Positions 19,352 through 28,017 of a stretch of 64,000 bases of DNA are shown piece by piece. The translations under genes were made by a program, and so were the position numbers. Source of the DNA: an uncultured Spartobacteria bacterium. GTDB lineage: Bacteria > Verrucomicrobiota > Verrucomicrobiia > Chthoniobacterales > Terrimicrobiaceae. The first letter of the stretch is position 1, and each line of letters starts with the position of its first letter. The stretch is from positions 53,007-117,006 of the forward strand of contig CALCJD010000025.1 in NCBI GenBank assembly GCA_937960895.1, read 5' to 3'. Under the pieces are notes generated by a model, which saw nothing but the letters and a program-made list of their open reading frames with translations, did no database searches and was not told the DNA's origin.

Positions 19352-20038
19352 ATGACTTTGTGGATTTTGTTGATTGGCGTGCCCCTGCTCGTGGGCCTCT
19401 GGGCCCAGATGCGGGTTTCGAGTGCGTTTTCGCACTGGAAGCAGGTTGCGGCGTCGTCCGGGGTGACCGGCGCGCAGGCCGCACGCGAAATTCTCGCCGC
19501 GGCCAACATCCGCGATGTGGAGGTCGTGGAAATCAACGACATGCTCGGCGACCACTACGATCCCACCCACAAGCGGCTCTGCCTGTCGACGGAGGTTTAC
19601 CGGACTCCGTCCGTGGCGGCTCTCGGCATTGCGGCGCACGAATGCGGCCATGCCATCCAGCACCAGAAGGCGTATGCCCCCCTGCAGTGGCGCATGGCGA
19701 TTGTTCCCATCACGCAGATCGCCTCGAACATGCTGCCGTTCATCTTCCTGGGCGGCCTGTTCTTCGGCATCTTCAAACTCGCCATGCTGGCGGTGGGGGT
19801 TTACCTGATCCTCACGCTGTTCCAGCTCATCACCCTGCCGGTGGAGTTTGATGCCTCCCGCCGGGCCAAAATCATCCTCCAGCAGATGGGCATGATCCGT
19901 CCGGGAGAAGAGGCCGCGGGCGTGAACAACGTCCTCAATGCGGCGGCGTTGACCTATGTGGCGGCGTTTGTCGCCTCGCTGGGCACACTGATCTATTACC
20001 TCCTCATCCTGACGGGACATCGTGGCGACGAACGTTAA
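19352..20038 (+). CDS. Zinc metallopeptidase, YugP-like membrane protein
   Basis: A 228-residue protein of the neutral zinc metallopeptidase (YugP, PF04298) family. An N-terminal membrane helix (MTLWILLIGVPLLVGLW) precedes the HECGH zinc motif (H96-H100), followed by two or three further helices around residues 120-150 and 195-220. Spacing and length fit the family. GGAG lies seven bases before the ATG. The last 17 bases overlap the thiD start, so the two are coupled, although no functional link is obvious. Confidence 0.92.
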   Translation: MTLWILLIGVPLLVGLWAQMRVSSAFSHWKQVAASSGVTGAQAAREILAAANIRDVEVVEINDMLGDHYDPTHKRLCLSTEVYRTPSVAALGIAAHECGHAIQHQKAYAPLQWRMAIVPITQIASNMLPFIFLGGLFFGIFKLAMLAVGVYLILTLFQLITLPVEFDASRRAKIILQQMGMIRPGEEAAGVNNVLNAAALTYVAAFVASLGTLIYYLLILTGHRGDER

Positions 20039-20822
20039 GAAGGGTCGCGTTCGTCCCGTCGCCCTGACGATCGCCGGTTCCGACAACAGCGCCGGGGCCG
20101 GCATCCAGGCGGATCTCAAGGCGTTTTCCCGGCTCGGTTGCTACGGACTCACCGCGGTGACCTGCGTGGTCGCGGAGGTGCCGGGTCAGGTGGCGGCCAT
20201 TCAGCCGGTGAAGCCGGAGATCGTGGCGGGTCAGGTGGCCCTGAGTTTCCAGGCCTTCCCCGTCGCCGCCGCGAAAACCGGGATGCTGTTTTCCACGCCC
20301 ATCATCGAGGCGGTGGCCCGCGAACTGGCCCGCGTGAAAATTCCCCTCGTCATTGACCCGGTGATGGTGGCGAGCAGCGGTGATCCGCTTTTGAAAAAAT
20401 CCGCCATTTCCGCCTATCTGCGGAAACTCTTTCCGCTGGCGACACTCGTCACGCCGAACCTCGACGAACTGCAGATTCTCGCGGGCCGTCCGGTGCGCAA
20501 TCTCAGGGAGATGAGGGATGCCGGCCGCCTGCTGGTGGACCGCTTCGGATGCGCCTTCCTGCTCAAGGGCGGGCATCTGCGGGGCAAACAGGCCGTCGAC
20601 TTCCTGGCGACGCCGGAGGGCTTTGAGGAGTTTTCGGCACCGTTTGTGCGCGGCGTGGACACCCACGGCACCGGCTGCACCTATTCGGCATCCATCACCG
20701 CCGGCCTGGCGTCGGGCAAGTCGCTCGCCCAGTCCGTCGCCGCCGCCAAGCGGCACATCACCCGCGCCATCGAAGGTTCGCTCCGCTGGGGAAAAACCTG
20801 CGCGCTGGATCAGTTTGCCTGA
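20022..20822 (+). CDS. thiD: Hydroxymethylpyrimidine/phosphomethylpyrimidine kinase
   Basis: A 266-residue ribokinase-fold kinase of thiamine biosynthesis, phosphorylating HMP and HMP-P. N-terminal LTIAGSDNSAGAGIQADLK and C-terminal GTGCTYSASITAGLA are the ThiD signatures; the DPVMVASSGDPLL motif lies between. It starts at a GTG inside the end of the YugP-like gene. No other thi gene lies in the window and no TPP riboswitch is seen upstream, so regulation is not apparent. It is convergent with opcA. Confidence 0.95.
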   Translation: MATNVKKGRVRPVALTIAGSDNSAGAGIQADLKAFSRLGCYGLTAVTCVVAEVPGQVAAIQPVKPEIVAGQVALSFQAFPVAAAKTGMLFSTPIIEAVARELARVKIPLVIDPVMVASSGDPLLKKSAISAYLRKLFPLATLVTPNLDELQILAGRPVRNLREMRDAGRLLVDRFGCAFLLKGGHLRGKQAVDFLATPEGFEEFSAPFVRGVDTHGTGCTYSASITAGLASGKSLAQSVAAAKRHITRAIEGSLRWGKTCALDQFA

Positions 20823-20825
20823 GCC

Positions 20826-21863
20826 CTAAAGCAACGGGTCAATCGCCGCCAGGGCCTTGCTGTAAAGCGGGTGTTTTCCGCCCCGGCTCAGTTCCATCAG
20901 GACGATGTCGGTGAGCTTGGAGCGTCCGGCGGCCACCAGCATGGGCGCCTCGCAGGAATCGTCCCCGCAGACCTTCGCATGGTAATAGGCCGATCCCGGC
21001 TCGCGGGTGATCCCAAAGGTGGCGCCGTCGCTTTCGAAGGCGCAGCGGCTGATGACTTCGCCCGGCGTTTCCGTGATCTCGAATTCGATGGTCCGGCCGT
21101 CCTGCGAGACGAAGGATTGCTTCCCGAGAAGGGACTGGTGGCGCCAGCCGAGCTGGGCGGCGATCCAGCCGAGAAGCAGCAGTCCGGCCAGGCGCTGCGA
21201 GGACGAAATGGAAATCCGGTGAATCTTGCGCGCGTGGGCCAGCACGCAGGAATGATCGAAGAGCTGTGCGAGGGCAAACCGGGTGCCCACCAGGCGGGTC
21301 CAGTTGAGGTCGCAGAGGATCGTGCGGGTTTCCGTGAAGGTGCCGATTTCCCGGACGATCGCAAATTGTTCGACGGGATTCTTCCAGTCCGCGCTGTCGT
21401 AAAGGAGCCGGTCCACGCGGCTCCAGAGCTTTTCGTTGAGCGGACGGCGGAATTCCCCCTGGCGCCAGAAATACAGCGGCAGGTCGGAGTCGAGGTGGGA
21501 AAACACGATGCTCGGCAGCGCGGTGAGCATGTCGCCGTCGAGCTGGAAGGTGATCTGCTCGGAACAGATCTGGCGCTCGCCCTTTCCGACGAGGTGACAG
21601 TGGGCGCTGATCCAGGCCTTTGCGGCGGGCTCGGGGGCGTCCGGATTGGCAAAGATCAGGATGGCGCGGCAGGCGTGTTCCGCGGCGATTTCGGCGATGA
21701 GTTGGGTGTTGGCGTTCACCGTCTCCATCCGGTCGGTGAAGATCGCGAAATTGATGTGGGACGCCCGGGTTTTGGTGTCCCCGCTCTCCTCCCAGAGTTT
21801 GCCGAGTTCCTTGTCGATGCGGCCGATTTCGACCGGGATTCCCGCTTCGAAGGTTGTGGTCAT
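20826..21863 (-). CDS. opcA: Glucose-6-phosphate dehydrogenase assembly protein
   Basis: A 345-residue protein of the OpcA family, which in cyanobacteria and actinobacteria allosterically activates glucose-6-phosphate dehydrogenase. Family-like features include ASHINFAIFTD (about residue 35), SEQITFQLDG and PLYFWRQGEF. No enzyme active site is expected. The ATG overlaps the stop of the upstream zwf (ATGA at 21860-21863), which supports a joint function. Converges on thiD with 3 bases between stops. Confidence 0.92.
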   Translation of the reverse strand: MTTTFEAGIPVEIGRIDKELGKLWEESGDTKTRASHINFAIFTDRMETVNANTQLIAEIAAEHACRAILIFANPDAPEPAAKAWISAHCHLVGKGERQICSEQITFQLDGDMLTALPSIVFSHLDSDLPLYFWRQGEFRRPLNEKLWSRVDRLLYDSADWKNPVEQFAIVREIGTFTETRTILCDLNWTRLVGTRFALAQLFDHSCVLAHARKIHRISISSSQRLAGLLLLGWIAAQLGWRHQSLLGKQSFVSQDGRTIEFEITETPGEVISRCAFESDGATFGITREPGSAYYHAKVCGDDSCEAPMLVAAGRSKLTDIVLMELSRGGKHPLYSKALAAIDPLL

Positions 21864-23392
21864 AGCCTCCTCCATTTGGCGCCGTGGCGCTTGATCAGTT
21901 GATCCGCCTCGCTGGGTCCCCAGCTGCCGGCGGAATACATCGCAAGATCTTCGCTGTCCTTCTCCCACTCCTCGCGGATGGCATCCACAAATTTCCACGC
22001 CTCCTCCACCTCGTCGCGGCGGGCGAAGAGGGTCGCGTCGCCGCTCATGGCATCGAGCAGCAGGCGCTCGTAGGCCTCCGGGGTGGCCTTGCCGAAGCTG
22101 GTGCCGTAGTGGAAATCCATTTTCACCGGCTCGATGCGCAGGCTCGATCCCGGCAGCTTGGCGCTCATACGCAGGGCGATGCCCTCGTCCGGCTGGATGC
22201 GGATGACCAGGACGTTGTCCTCGATCTCGTCGTCGGAGGCCTTGAAGAGCACGCGCGGGGCGCCCTTGAAATGCAGGGCGATTTCGGTGCCGGCCTTGGG
22301 CAGGCGCTTGCCGACGCGGACAAAAAACGGCACGCCGGCCCAGCGCCAGTTGTCGACGTTGATCTGCAGGGCGACGTAGGTTTCGGTGACCGATTCCGGA
22401 TTGACGTTCTGTTCGTCCCGATAGGCGACGACGCGTTTGCCGTTGATGTTGCCCGCGCCGTACTGACCGCGCACGACGTTCCGGCGCACCTCGGCGCCGG
22501 TGAGGGGACGCAGGGATTTCAGCACCTTGACCTTTTCGTCACGGATGGCATCGGCGTCCAGCCCGGCGGGCGGTTCCATCGCCGTGAGACACAGCAGCTG
22601 CAGCAGGTGGTTCTGCACCATGTCGCGGAGCGCGCCGGATTTGTCGTAATATCCCGCGCGGCCCTCCACCCCGAGGGGTTCGCTGGCGGTGATCTGAACG
22701 TGGTCGATGTATTTGGCGTTCCAGAGATGCTCAAAAATCGCGTTGGCGAAGCGCAGCACCATGATGTTCTGCGCGGTCTCCTTGCCGAGGTAGTGGTCGA
22801 TGCGGAAGGTGTCGCGTTCCGGAAACGCCTCGACGACCATTTCGTTGAGCACCTGGGCCGAAGGCAGGTCGGTGCCGAAGGGTTTCTCCACGACCACCCG
22901 GGCCCAGCTGCCGTCGCGCGCCTTGTTCAGGCCGCTCTTGCGGAGGTTTTCCAGGATGATCGGAAACTGGTCGGGTCCGGCCGATAGATAAAAGAGCCGG
23001 TTGCCGCGCGTGCCGCGCTGGGCGTCCAGTTCGTCGAGGCGGCGGGCCAGGGAATGGTATCCCTCGAGGTTGTCGAACTCGCTGCGATGATAAAAAATGG
23101 AGGACGCAAAACTCGCCCAGAGTTCGTCGTTGATCTTCTGACGGGAAAATTTCCGGGCGGCCTCCTCGATTTCCTTGCGGAAGATTTCGTCGGTTTTGTC
23201 ACGGCGGGCAAACCCCACGACACTCACGGCGGGCGGAAGGGCGCCGTCGGCGGCCAGATTGTAAAGGGCGGGCAGAAGCTTGCGGTGGGTGAGGTCGCCG
23301 GTGGCTCCGAAAATCACCACGGCGCAGGGCTCGGGCATGGTGCGGCTCGAGAGTCCCTCACGGAGCGGATTAACATCTTTGCTGTCAGCCAT
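21860..23392 (-). CDS. zwf: Glucose-6-phosphate 1-dehydrogenase
   Basis: A 510-residue enzyme catalysing glucose-6-phosphate to 6-phosphogluconolactone with NADP reduction. The Rossmann motif IFGATGDLTHRKLLPAL (about residue 27) and the active-site RIDHYLGKE are intact. The EKPFG motif and C-terminal domain match the family. The ATG at 23392 gives MADSKDVNPLREGL; longer open sequence upstream is unconserved. Its 3' end is ATGA-coupled to opcA. Feeds the oxidative pentose phosphate pathway. Confidence 0.97.
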   Translation of the reverse strand: MADSKDVNPLREGLSSRTMPEPCAVVIFGATGDLTHRKLLPALYNLAADGALPPAVSVVGFARRDKTDEIFRKEIEEAARKFSRQKINDELWASFASSIFYHRSEFDNLEGYHSLARRLDELDAQRGTRGNRLFYLSAGPDQFPIILENLRKSGLNKARDGSWARVVVEKPFGTDLPSAQVLNEMVVEAFPERDTFRIDHYLGKETAQNIMVLRFANAIFEHLWNAKYIDHVQITASEPLGVEGRAGYYDKSGALRDMVQNHLLQLLCLTAMEPPAGLDADAIRDEKVKVLKSLRPLTGAEVRRNVVRGQYGAGNINGKRVVAYRDEQNVNPESVTETYVALQINVDNWRWAGVPFFVRVGKRLPKAGTEIALHFKGAPRVLFKASDDEIEDNVLVIRIQPDEGIALRMSAKLPGSSLRIEPVKMDFHYGTSFGKATPEAYERLLLDAMSGDATLFARRDEVEEAWKFVDAIREEWEKDSEDLAMYSAGSWGPSEADQLIKRHGAKWRRL

Positions 23393-23440
23393 GGGCTTTT
23401 GATAGACCTTCAATCCATGGGTGACAACGGCGAAGGCACG

Positions 23441-23791
23441 ATGGATTATGAAAAACTTTCCCGGCTGGCGCAGGCGGAAATTCAGTCCGCCCTCGAAGCC
23501 CTGCCTTACGAGGTGCGCCGGCGCGTCGATGCCGTGCCGGTTTTTCTGGAAACCTGCCCGACCGGGGACGATGTTGCTTCGGGCGTCGAGCCGGACACCC
23601 TGGGATACTTCGACGAAGGTTCCCCGGAGGCTCCCACGCCGCGCATCCGCCTCTGGCTGGAAAACATCTGGGACTACGCGGGCGGGGACATTGATGTGTT
23701 TTGCGAGGAGGTTCACACCACGCTTCTGCACGAAATCGGCCACCTCCTCGGCTGGGACGAGGATCAGATTGAGGAGCGCGGACTGGGCTGA
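23441..23791 (+). CDS. Zincin-like metallopeptidase (PF06262)
   Basis: A 116-residue protein with the family's conserved C-terminal zinc motif LLHEIGHLLGWDEDQIEERGLG (split here as LLHEIGHLLG and WDEDQIEERGLG), where H97 and H101 are the HEXXH ligands. The N-terminal region contains LPYEVRRRVDAVPVF, usual for these small acidic zincins. The physiological substrate is unknown. It is divergent from zwf and ends before a bidirectional terminator. The ATG at 23441 with GAAGG upstream is preferred; 23417 (adding MGDNGEGT) is possible. Confidence 0.85.
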   Translation: MDYEKLSRLAQAEIQSALEALPYEVRRRVDAVPVFLETCPTGDDVASGVEPDTLGYFDEGSPEAPTPRIRLWLENIWDYAGGDIDVFCEEVHTTLLHEIGHLLGWDEDQIEERGLG

Positions 23792-23872
23792 TCCCGGCCC
23801 GGCCTCCGGGCGGCCGGCGGAATGCTTCGGGTCCGGCCCTCCGAAATTTCAGCGCACCGGACAAAAGAAAAA

Positions 23873-23899
23873 GGCGGACGGTTTCCCGTCCGCCTTTTT
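23873..23899. terminator. Bidirectional Rho-independent terminator
   Basis: A perfect 9-bp stem GGCGGACGG / CCGTCCGCC with a TTTC loop is followed by TTTTT on the plus strand and preceded by AAAAGAAAAA, which gives a T-rich run on the minus strand. It sits between the convergent zincin gene and rplQ and can end both transcripts. Confidence 0.92.
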
Positions 23900-23921
23900 G
23901 TGAGGGGTATCCGGAGGAGTC

Positions 23922-24401
23922 TTATTCCTCTTTCTTTTCGGCCTTGGCCGCTTTTTTCGAAGTTTCCTTCGGAGCCTTCTCCGCCTTGGCGGCGGTCTTT
24001 TCCGGCTCGGCCTGGACGTCTTCGGTCACGGCGAGGTCGACCCATTCGATGTAGGCCATGGGCGCGGAATCGCTCTGCCGCGGCCCCAGCTTGACGATGC
24101 GGGTGTAGCCGCCGTTGCGGTTGGCGCTGCGGGGCGCAATCTCGGTAAAGAGCTTGCGGACGGCCTTGACGGTGCGCTCGCTGTTGTTGTGGAGCTGGGC
24201 CAGGGCGGTGCGCTGGGCGTGGAGCCCGCCGCGCTTCGCGAGGGTGACCAGTTTTTCAGCGATGGGGCGGACGGCCTTGGCCTTGGCCAAAGTCGTTTTG
24301 ATGCGCCCATGCTCGATGAGGCTGCAGGCCTGGTTGGCGAGCAACGCATCGCGGTGCTCGGCCTTGCGGCCCAGTTTGACGGTGTTTTTGCGGTGACGCA
24401 T
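23922..24401 (-). CDS. rplQ: 50S ribosomal protein L17
   Basis: A 159-residue ribosomal protein starting MRHRKNTVKLGRKAEHRDAL, the L17 signature. The core ends around residue 130. The last 30 residues are a Lys/Glu/Ala-rich tail (EKTAAKAEKAPKETSKKAAK), longer than in E. coli and typical of this phylum. It lies 6 bases after the rpoA stop and is co-transcribed with it. Confidence 0.97.
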   Translation of the reverse strand: MRHRKNTVKLGRKAEHRDALLANQACSLIEHGRIKTTLAKAKAVRPIAEKLVTLAKRGGLHAQRTALAQLHNNSERTVKAVRKLFTEIAPRSANRNGGYTRIVKLGPRQSDSAPMAYIEWVDLAVTEDVQAEPEKTAAKAEKAPKETSKKAAKAEKKEE

Positions 24402-24407
24402 GGCTGG

Positions 24408-25412
24408 TTATTTGAGTTCGCCAGCGGGATCGACGAGGCCGGACTCGAACTTCATGCCGAGGCTCAGACCAAGCTGCTGGAGTTTGTCTTTGATTTCGTT
24501 GAGGGATTTCTTGCCGAAGTTGCGGTACTTGAGCATTTCGGCCTCCGTCTTCATGGCGAGCTGCCCCACGGTCGTGATGTTCGCGTTGTTGAGGCAGTTC
24601 GCGGCGCGAACGGAGAGTTCGATCTCGTTCACGCTCATGTTGAGGAGCTTCTTGAGGCGGGTGTTTTCCTGGCTGACCTCCTCCGGAGTCTCGTCGAACT
24701 CCACCTTGCTGTCGTCGTAGCCGACAAACACGTCGAGGTGGTGGCGGAGGATGGCCGAGGCCTGGGTGAGGGCGTCATCCGGCGTGATCCGGCCGTCGGT
24801 CCAGATGTCGAGGATGAGCTTGTCGTAGTCGGTGCGCTGGCCGACACGGGTGGCCTCCACGGCATATTTGACGCGGGTGACCGGGGAAAAGATCGAGTCG
24901 ATGGCGATGACGCCGATGGGCTGATCGGGGTGCTTGTTTTCGTCGCCGGTGGCGAAACCGCGGCCGACCTTGACCTCGAGCTCGGCGTTGAATTTCTGCT
25001 TCCGGTCCAGCGTGCAGATGTGCTGGTCGGGATTGACGACCTCGACGCCCTGGACGCACTGGATGTCGGCGGCGGTGATCGGCCCCTCCTTGTTCACCGC
25101 GATGGTGACGGTGCGGGTGTCGTGGTCGGCGGCCTTGAATTTGACCTTCTTGAGGTTGAGGATGATGTCGACCACATCCTCGACCACGCCGGGGAGGCTG
25201 GTGAATTCGTGGGGGGCGCCCTCGATGCGGACCGAGGTGATGGCGGCGCCTTCCAGCGAGGAGAGGAGCACGCGGCGCAGGGAATTGCCGAGCGTGTGGC
25301 CGTAACCGGCTTCGAAGGGTTCGGCGATGAATTTGGCGTACGTATCCGTGGATGTCGATTCCTCCTTGATGAGAGTCTTCGGCATCTCGAATCTTCCGAG
25401 ACGAACAGGCAT
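24408..25412 (-). CDS. rpoA: DNA-directed RNA polymerase alpha subunit
   Basis: A 334-residue protein with the usual start MPVRLGRFEMPKTLIKEE, an N-terminal dimerisation domain (about residues 1-235, including EPFEAGYGHTLGNSLRRVLL) and the C-terminal domain (about 255-320, including ELSVRAANCLNNANITTVG) that contacts UP elements and activators. It is followed by rplQ. Unusually, the ribosomal genes that normally precede it (rpsM-rpsK-rpsD) are absent: a permease gene diverges upstream, so rpoA-rplQ has its own promoter in the 220-base gap. Confidence 0.98.
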   Translation of the reverse strand: MPVRLGRFEMPKTLIKEESTSTDTYAKFIAEPFEAGYGHTLGNSLRRVLLSSLEGAAITSVRIEGAPHEFTSLPGVVEDVVDIILNLKKVKFKAADHDTRTVTIAVNKEGPITAADIQCVQGVEVVNPDQHICTLDRKQKFNAELEVKVGRGFATGDENKHPDQPIGVIAIDSIFSPVTRVKYAVEATRVGQRTDYDKLILDIWTDGRITPDDALTQASAILRHHLDVFVGYDDSKVEFDETPEEVSQENTRLKKLLNMSVNEIELSVRAANCLNNANITTVGQLAMKTEAEMLKYRNFGKKSLNEIKDKLQQLGLSLGMKFESGLVDPAGELK

Positions 25413-25632
25413 GGGATTGGTGTGTTTCGCCGGGTTTCCCTGGGCGCTTGCGGCAGAACGTCGAAGACGCCTGCCCCAGGACCTACGGCGGGTTTTTTCA
25501 GCGCGGAGGGGAGAAAGTAGGGGAAATTCCGGCGTTGTCAACCCTCCAGGAGGCCGGGGTCGCCCCGGTCCGGACCCGCCCGGCGCGGATTAGGCGTGCC
25601 ATGGTGCGTGCGGTGGCGTATTTCCTCGGCCC

Positions 25633-26967
25633 ATGCTGGAGAGGCTCTTTCGGTTGAAGGAAAACGGCACCACTCCCGGCCGGGAGGTGGTGGCGGGACT
25701 GACCACCTTTGCGGCCATGGCCTACATCCTGGCGGTGAATCCCGGCATCCTGTCCAAGGCCGGCATGCCGCAGGCGGCGCTGGTGACGGCCACCGCGGTG
25801 GGGGCCGCCATGGCCACAATTCTCATGGCGTCGCTCACCAACTTCCCCCTGGCCTGTGCGCCGGGGATGGGAATCAATGCCTTTTTCGCCTTCACGATCT
25901 GTCTGGGCATGGGCATTCCGTGGCAGAGCGCGCTGGGACTTGTTTTCATCAACGGCTGCATTTTCCTGATCTTGTCCGTCACCGGGGTGCGGGAACGCAT
26001 TCTCCGGGCGCTCCCGTTTGCCCTGAAGGTCGCCATTTCCGCCGGCATCGGCTTGTTCATCGCCTTCATCGGCCTGCAAAACGGCGGCCTCATCGTGGCA
26101 AGTCCGGCCACCATGGTCACGCTGGGGGACCTGTCGAGTCCGCCGGTGGCGCTTTTCGGGGCGGGCATTCTGCTGACCTGCGTGCTGGTGGCCCGCGGAA
26201 TTCCGGGCGCGATCATCCTCTCCATGGCGGTCATCTCACTGATCGGCCTGGTGGTGCCGGACGGAAAGGGCGGCACCGTCACGCACCTGCCGGACGCACC
26301 GGTGTCCGCGCCGGCCTCCCTGGAACCGCTGCTTTTCCAGCTCAACTTCGACTTCGTCCTGCAAAATCCGCTGCGGGCCCTGCCGGTGATTCTCACCCTG
26401 CTTCTTGTCGACATGTTCGACAATATCGGCACGTTGATCGGGGTGACCCGCCGGGCGGGCCTGATGGACGCCCAGGGCAATGTGCCGAAAATCGGACGGG
26501 CGCTCGTGGCGGATTCCACGGCGGCCATTCTGAGCTCGCTCATCGGCACCTCGACGGTGGTCAGCTACATCGAAAGCGCCGCGGGGGTGCAGGCCGGGGG
26601 CCGGACCGGTCTGACGGCGCTGACCACGGCGGTCTGCTTTCTTCTCGCCCTTGTTTTCACCCCGCTCATCCTGATGGTTCCCCCGGTGGCGGTGGCCCCC
26701 GCCCTGGTCGTGGTGGGGATTGTGATGTTCGAAGGGGTTTTGGATCTCGATTTCCGCCGCTTCGAAATCGCCGCGCCGGCCATCCTCACCATTCTGGCCA
26801 TGCCGCTGACCTTCAGCATCAGCACCGGGATTGGTCTCGGATTGATCGTGCTGTCGGTTCTGGCCTTGGGGACGGGCCACCGCCGGGAGGTCACCGGCCT
26901 CACCTACGGTCTGGCGGCGGTGTTTTTGCTCCATTTTCTGGAACCCTTGATTCTCAAGCTCTTTTGA
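25633..26967 (+). CDS. NCS2-family nucleobase permease (AzgA-like, guanine/hypoxanthine)
   Basis: A 444-residue transporter with about 12-14 helices. The AzgA-type pattern is clear: GLTTFAAMAYILAVNPGILS near the start, CAPGMGINAFFAFT (about residue 75), the VDMFDNIGTLIGV motif (about 258) and a GTSTVVSYIESAAGV segment (about 305). These match hypoxanthine/guanine/adenine permeases better than uracil or xanthine types. It probably imports purines by proton symport. It diverges from rpoA. Confidence 0.9.
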   Translation: MLERLFRLKENGTTPGREVVAGLTTFAAMAYILAVNPGILSKAGMPQAALVTATAVGAAMATILMASLTNFPLACAPGMGINAFFAFTICLGMGIPWQSALGLVFINGCIFLILSVTGVRERILRALPFALKVAISAGIGLFIAFIGLQNGGLIVASPATMVTLGDLSSPPVALFGAGILLTCVLVARGIPGAIILSMAVISLIGLVVPDGKGGTVTHLPDAPVSAPASLEPLLFQLNFDFVLQNPLRALPVILTLLLVDMFDNIGTLIGVTRRAGLMDAQGNVPKIGRALVADSTAAILSSLIGTSTVVSYIESAAGVQAGGRTGLTALTTAVCFLLALVFTPLILMVPPVAVAPALVVVGIVMFEGVLDLDFRRFEIAAPAILTILAMPLTFSISTGIGLGLIVLSVLALGTGHRREVTGLTYGLAAVFLLHFLEPLILKLF

Positions 26968-27036
26968 TCGGGTCCGGTTCGGCAAAACTGAAAATCCGAC
27001 TGGAAAATTGCGGATCTTTCGCTATCCTGACCGGCG

Positions 27037-27168
27037 ATGAAAAACGCCTTGACTCTTGCCCTTACCGTCGTCTTTGCCCTCGGCGCCCTTTCGGGTTGCT
27101 GCTCGGCGAAGAAGAAGTGCTGCCCGACCAAGAAGTCGTGCTGCGCCACGACCGGTCTGGCCAAATAA
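27037..27168 (+). CDS. 43-residue lipoprotein with three Cys-Cys pairs
   Basis: A very small gene with a normal export signal: MKNALTLALTVVFALGALSG then Cys, a lipobox (LSGC) at residues 18-21. The predicted mature peptide is about 23 residues, Lys-rich, with three CC doublets (CCS, KCCPT, SCCATT). It could bind a soft metal or form disulfides, but that is not demonstrated. The ATG follows a weak -35/-10-like pair (TGGAAA, 16 bases, TATCCT), which would leave almost no leader. Its stop touches the stop of the convergent Hsp33 gene. I know no named family. Confidence 0.72.
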   Translation: MKNALTLALTVVFALGALSGCCSAKKKCCPTKKSCCATTGLAK

Positions 27169-27960
27169 TTACGCTTCCGAAGCGAGTTTCGCTTCGACGG
27201 ATTCCCGGGTGACAGTGTGACGCGCCCCACAGCGCGGACACTGCACCCGGAGTGTCTCCTCCCCCTTGAACAGGTCGTCGGCCTGCTTGCGCAACATCGG
27301 CAGGAGCAGGTCGAGGATGCGGTTCTGATTGCATCCGCACTCGAAGCGGTAATACCGCTGTTCGAGCAGGCCGAGTTCCACCTCCTTGTCGAGCCGGCGG
27401 ATTTTTTCGTCGTTGAGTCCTTCCAGCCAGGCGAGGTCACAGTCGGGCTGGGCGCTGACCAGCACGAGGTCCTCGGCGTCGTATCGGAAAAGCCGGGCGG
27501 TCCGCTGTTCGCTCTGACGGTAAAAAGCCTCCACGGCCCGAAGGAAATCCCCCCCGGAAAATTCCACCACGCTGCGGCGGAGCGGTTTGTAAGTATCCAC
27601 CGTGTCCCCGTAAAACACGCCGGAGTCCGTCTCGCGGACATTTTCGGTGAACACGGTGCCGACCACGGTGCCGAGTCGGTTGTCCCCGGCGACAAACACA
27701 TTGGCGCGCGGCTGCCGGAAGTTTACGGTCCACGCACAGGCCTCGCTGCGCGGACGCGAGGCGCAGTGCAGCGTGATGGCGGCGAGGGCGTCGCGCAGGA
27801 GTTGGTCGAACTCCCCTTCCAGGCGCACCCCGGTTTCCATCTGGTGCAGGTAAAGCCCGGCATACAGCTCGGAGAATTCCGCGCGGGCGACAAGGGCGTT
27901 GCGGCCGCGGGCAAAATAGGTGCGCACTTCAATGCCGGGGTCGGTCAGGGATTCGTCCAT
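27169..27960 (-). CDS. hslO: Hsp33-type redox-regulated chaperone
   Basis: A 263-residue holdase activated by oxidation. Its C-terminal redox switch keeps all four zinc-binding cysteines, as FECGCNQ (about residue 208) and CPRCGA (about 242), giving the CxC...CxxC arrangement of Hsp33. The N-terminal substrate-binding domain is present though diverged (ITLHCASRPRSEACAW). It acts in the cytoplasm on unfolding proteins under oxidative stress. Stop codons of this gene and of the 43-aa lipoprotein gene abut. Confidence 0.88.
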   Translation of the reverse strand: MDESLTDPGIEVRTYFARGRNALVARAEFSELYAGLYLHQMETGVRLEGEFDQLLRDALAAITLHCASRPRSEACAWTVNFRQPRANVFVAGDNRLGTVVGTVFTENVRETDSGVFYGDTVDTYKPLRRSVVEFSGGDFLRAVEAFYRQSEQRTARLFRYDAEDLVLVSAQPDCDLAWLEGLNDEKIRRLDKEVELGLLEQRYYRFECGCNQNRILDLLLPMLRKQADDLFKGEETLRVQCPRCGARHTVTRESVEAKLASEA

Positions 27961-28017
27961 GCGGCATTTTATCCAGTCTGGGAAGAACGCAAGACGCCCT
28001 TCACGCCGAAGCGCGAT

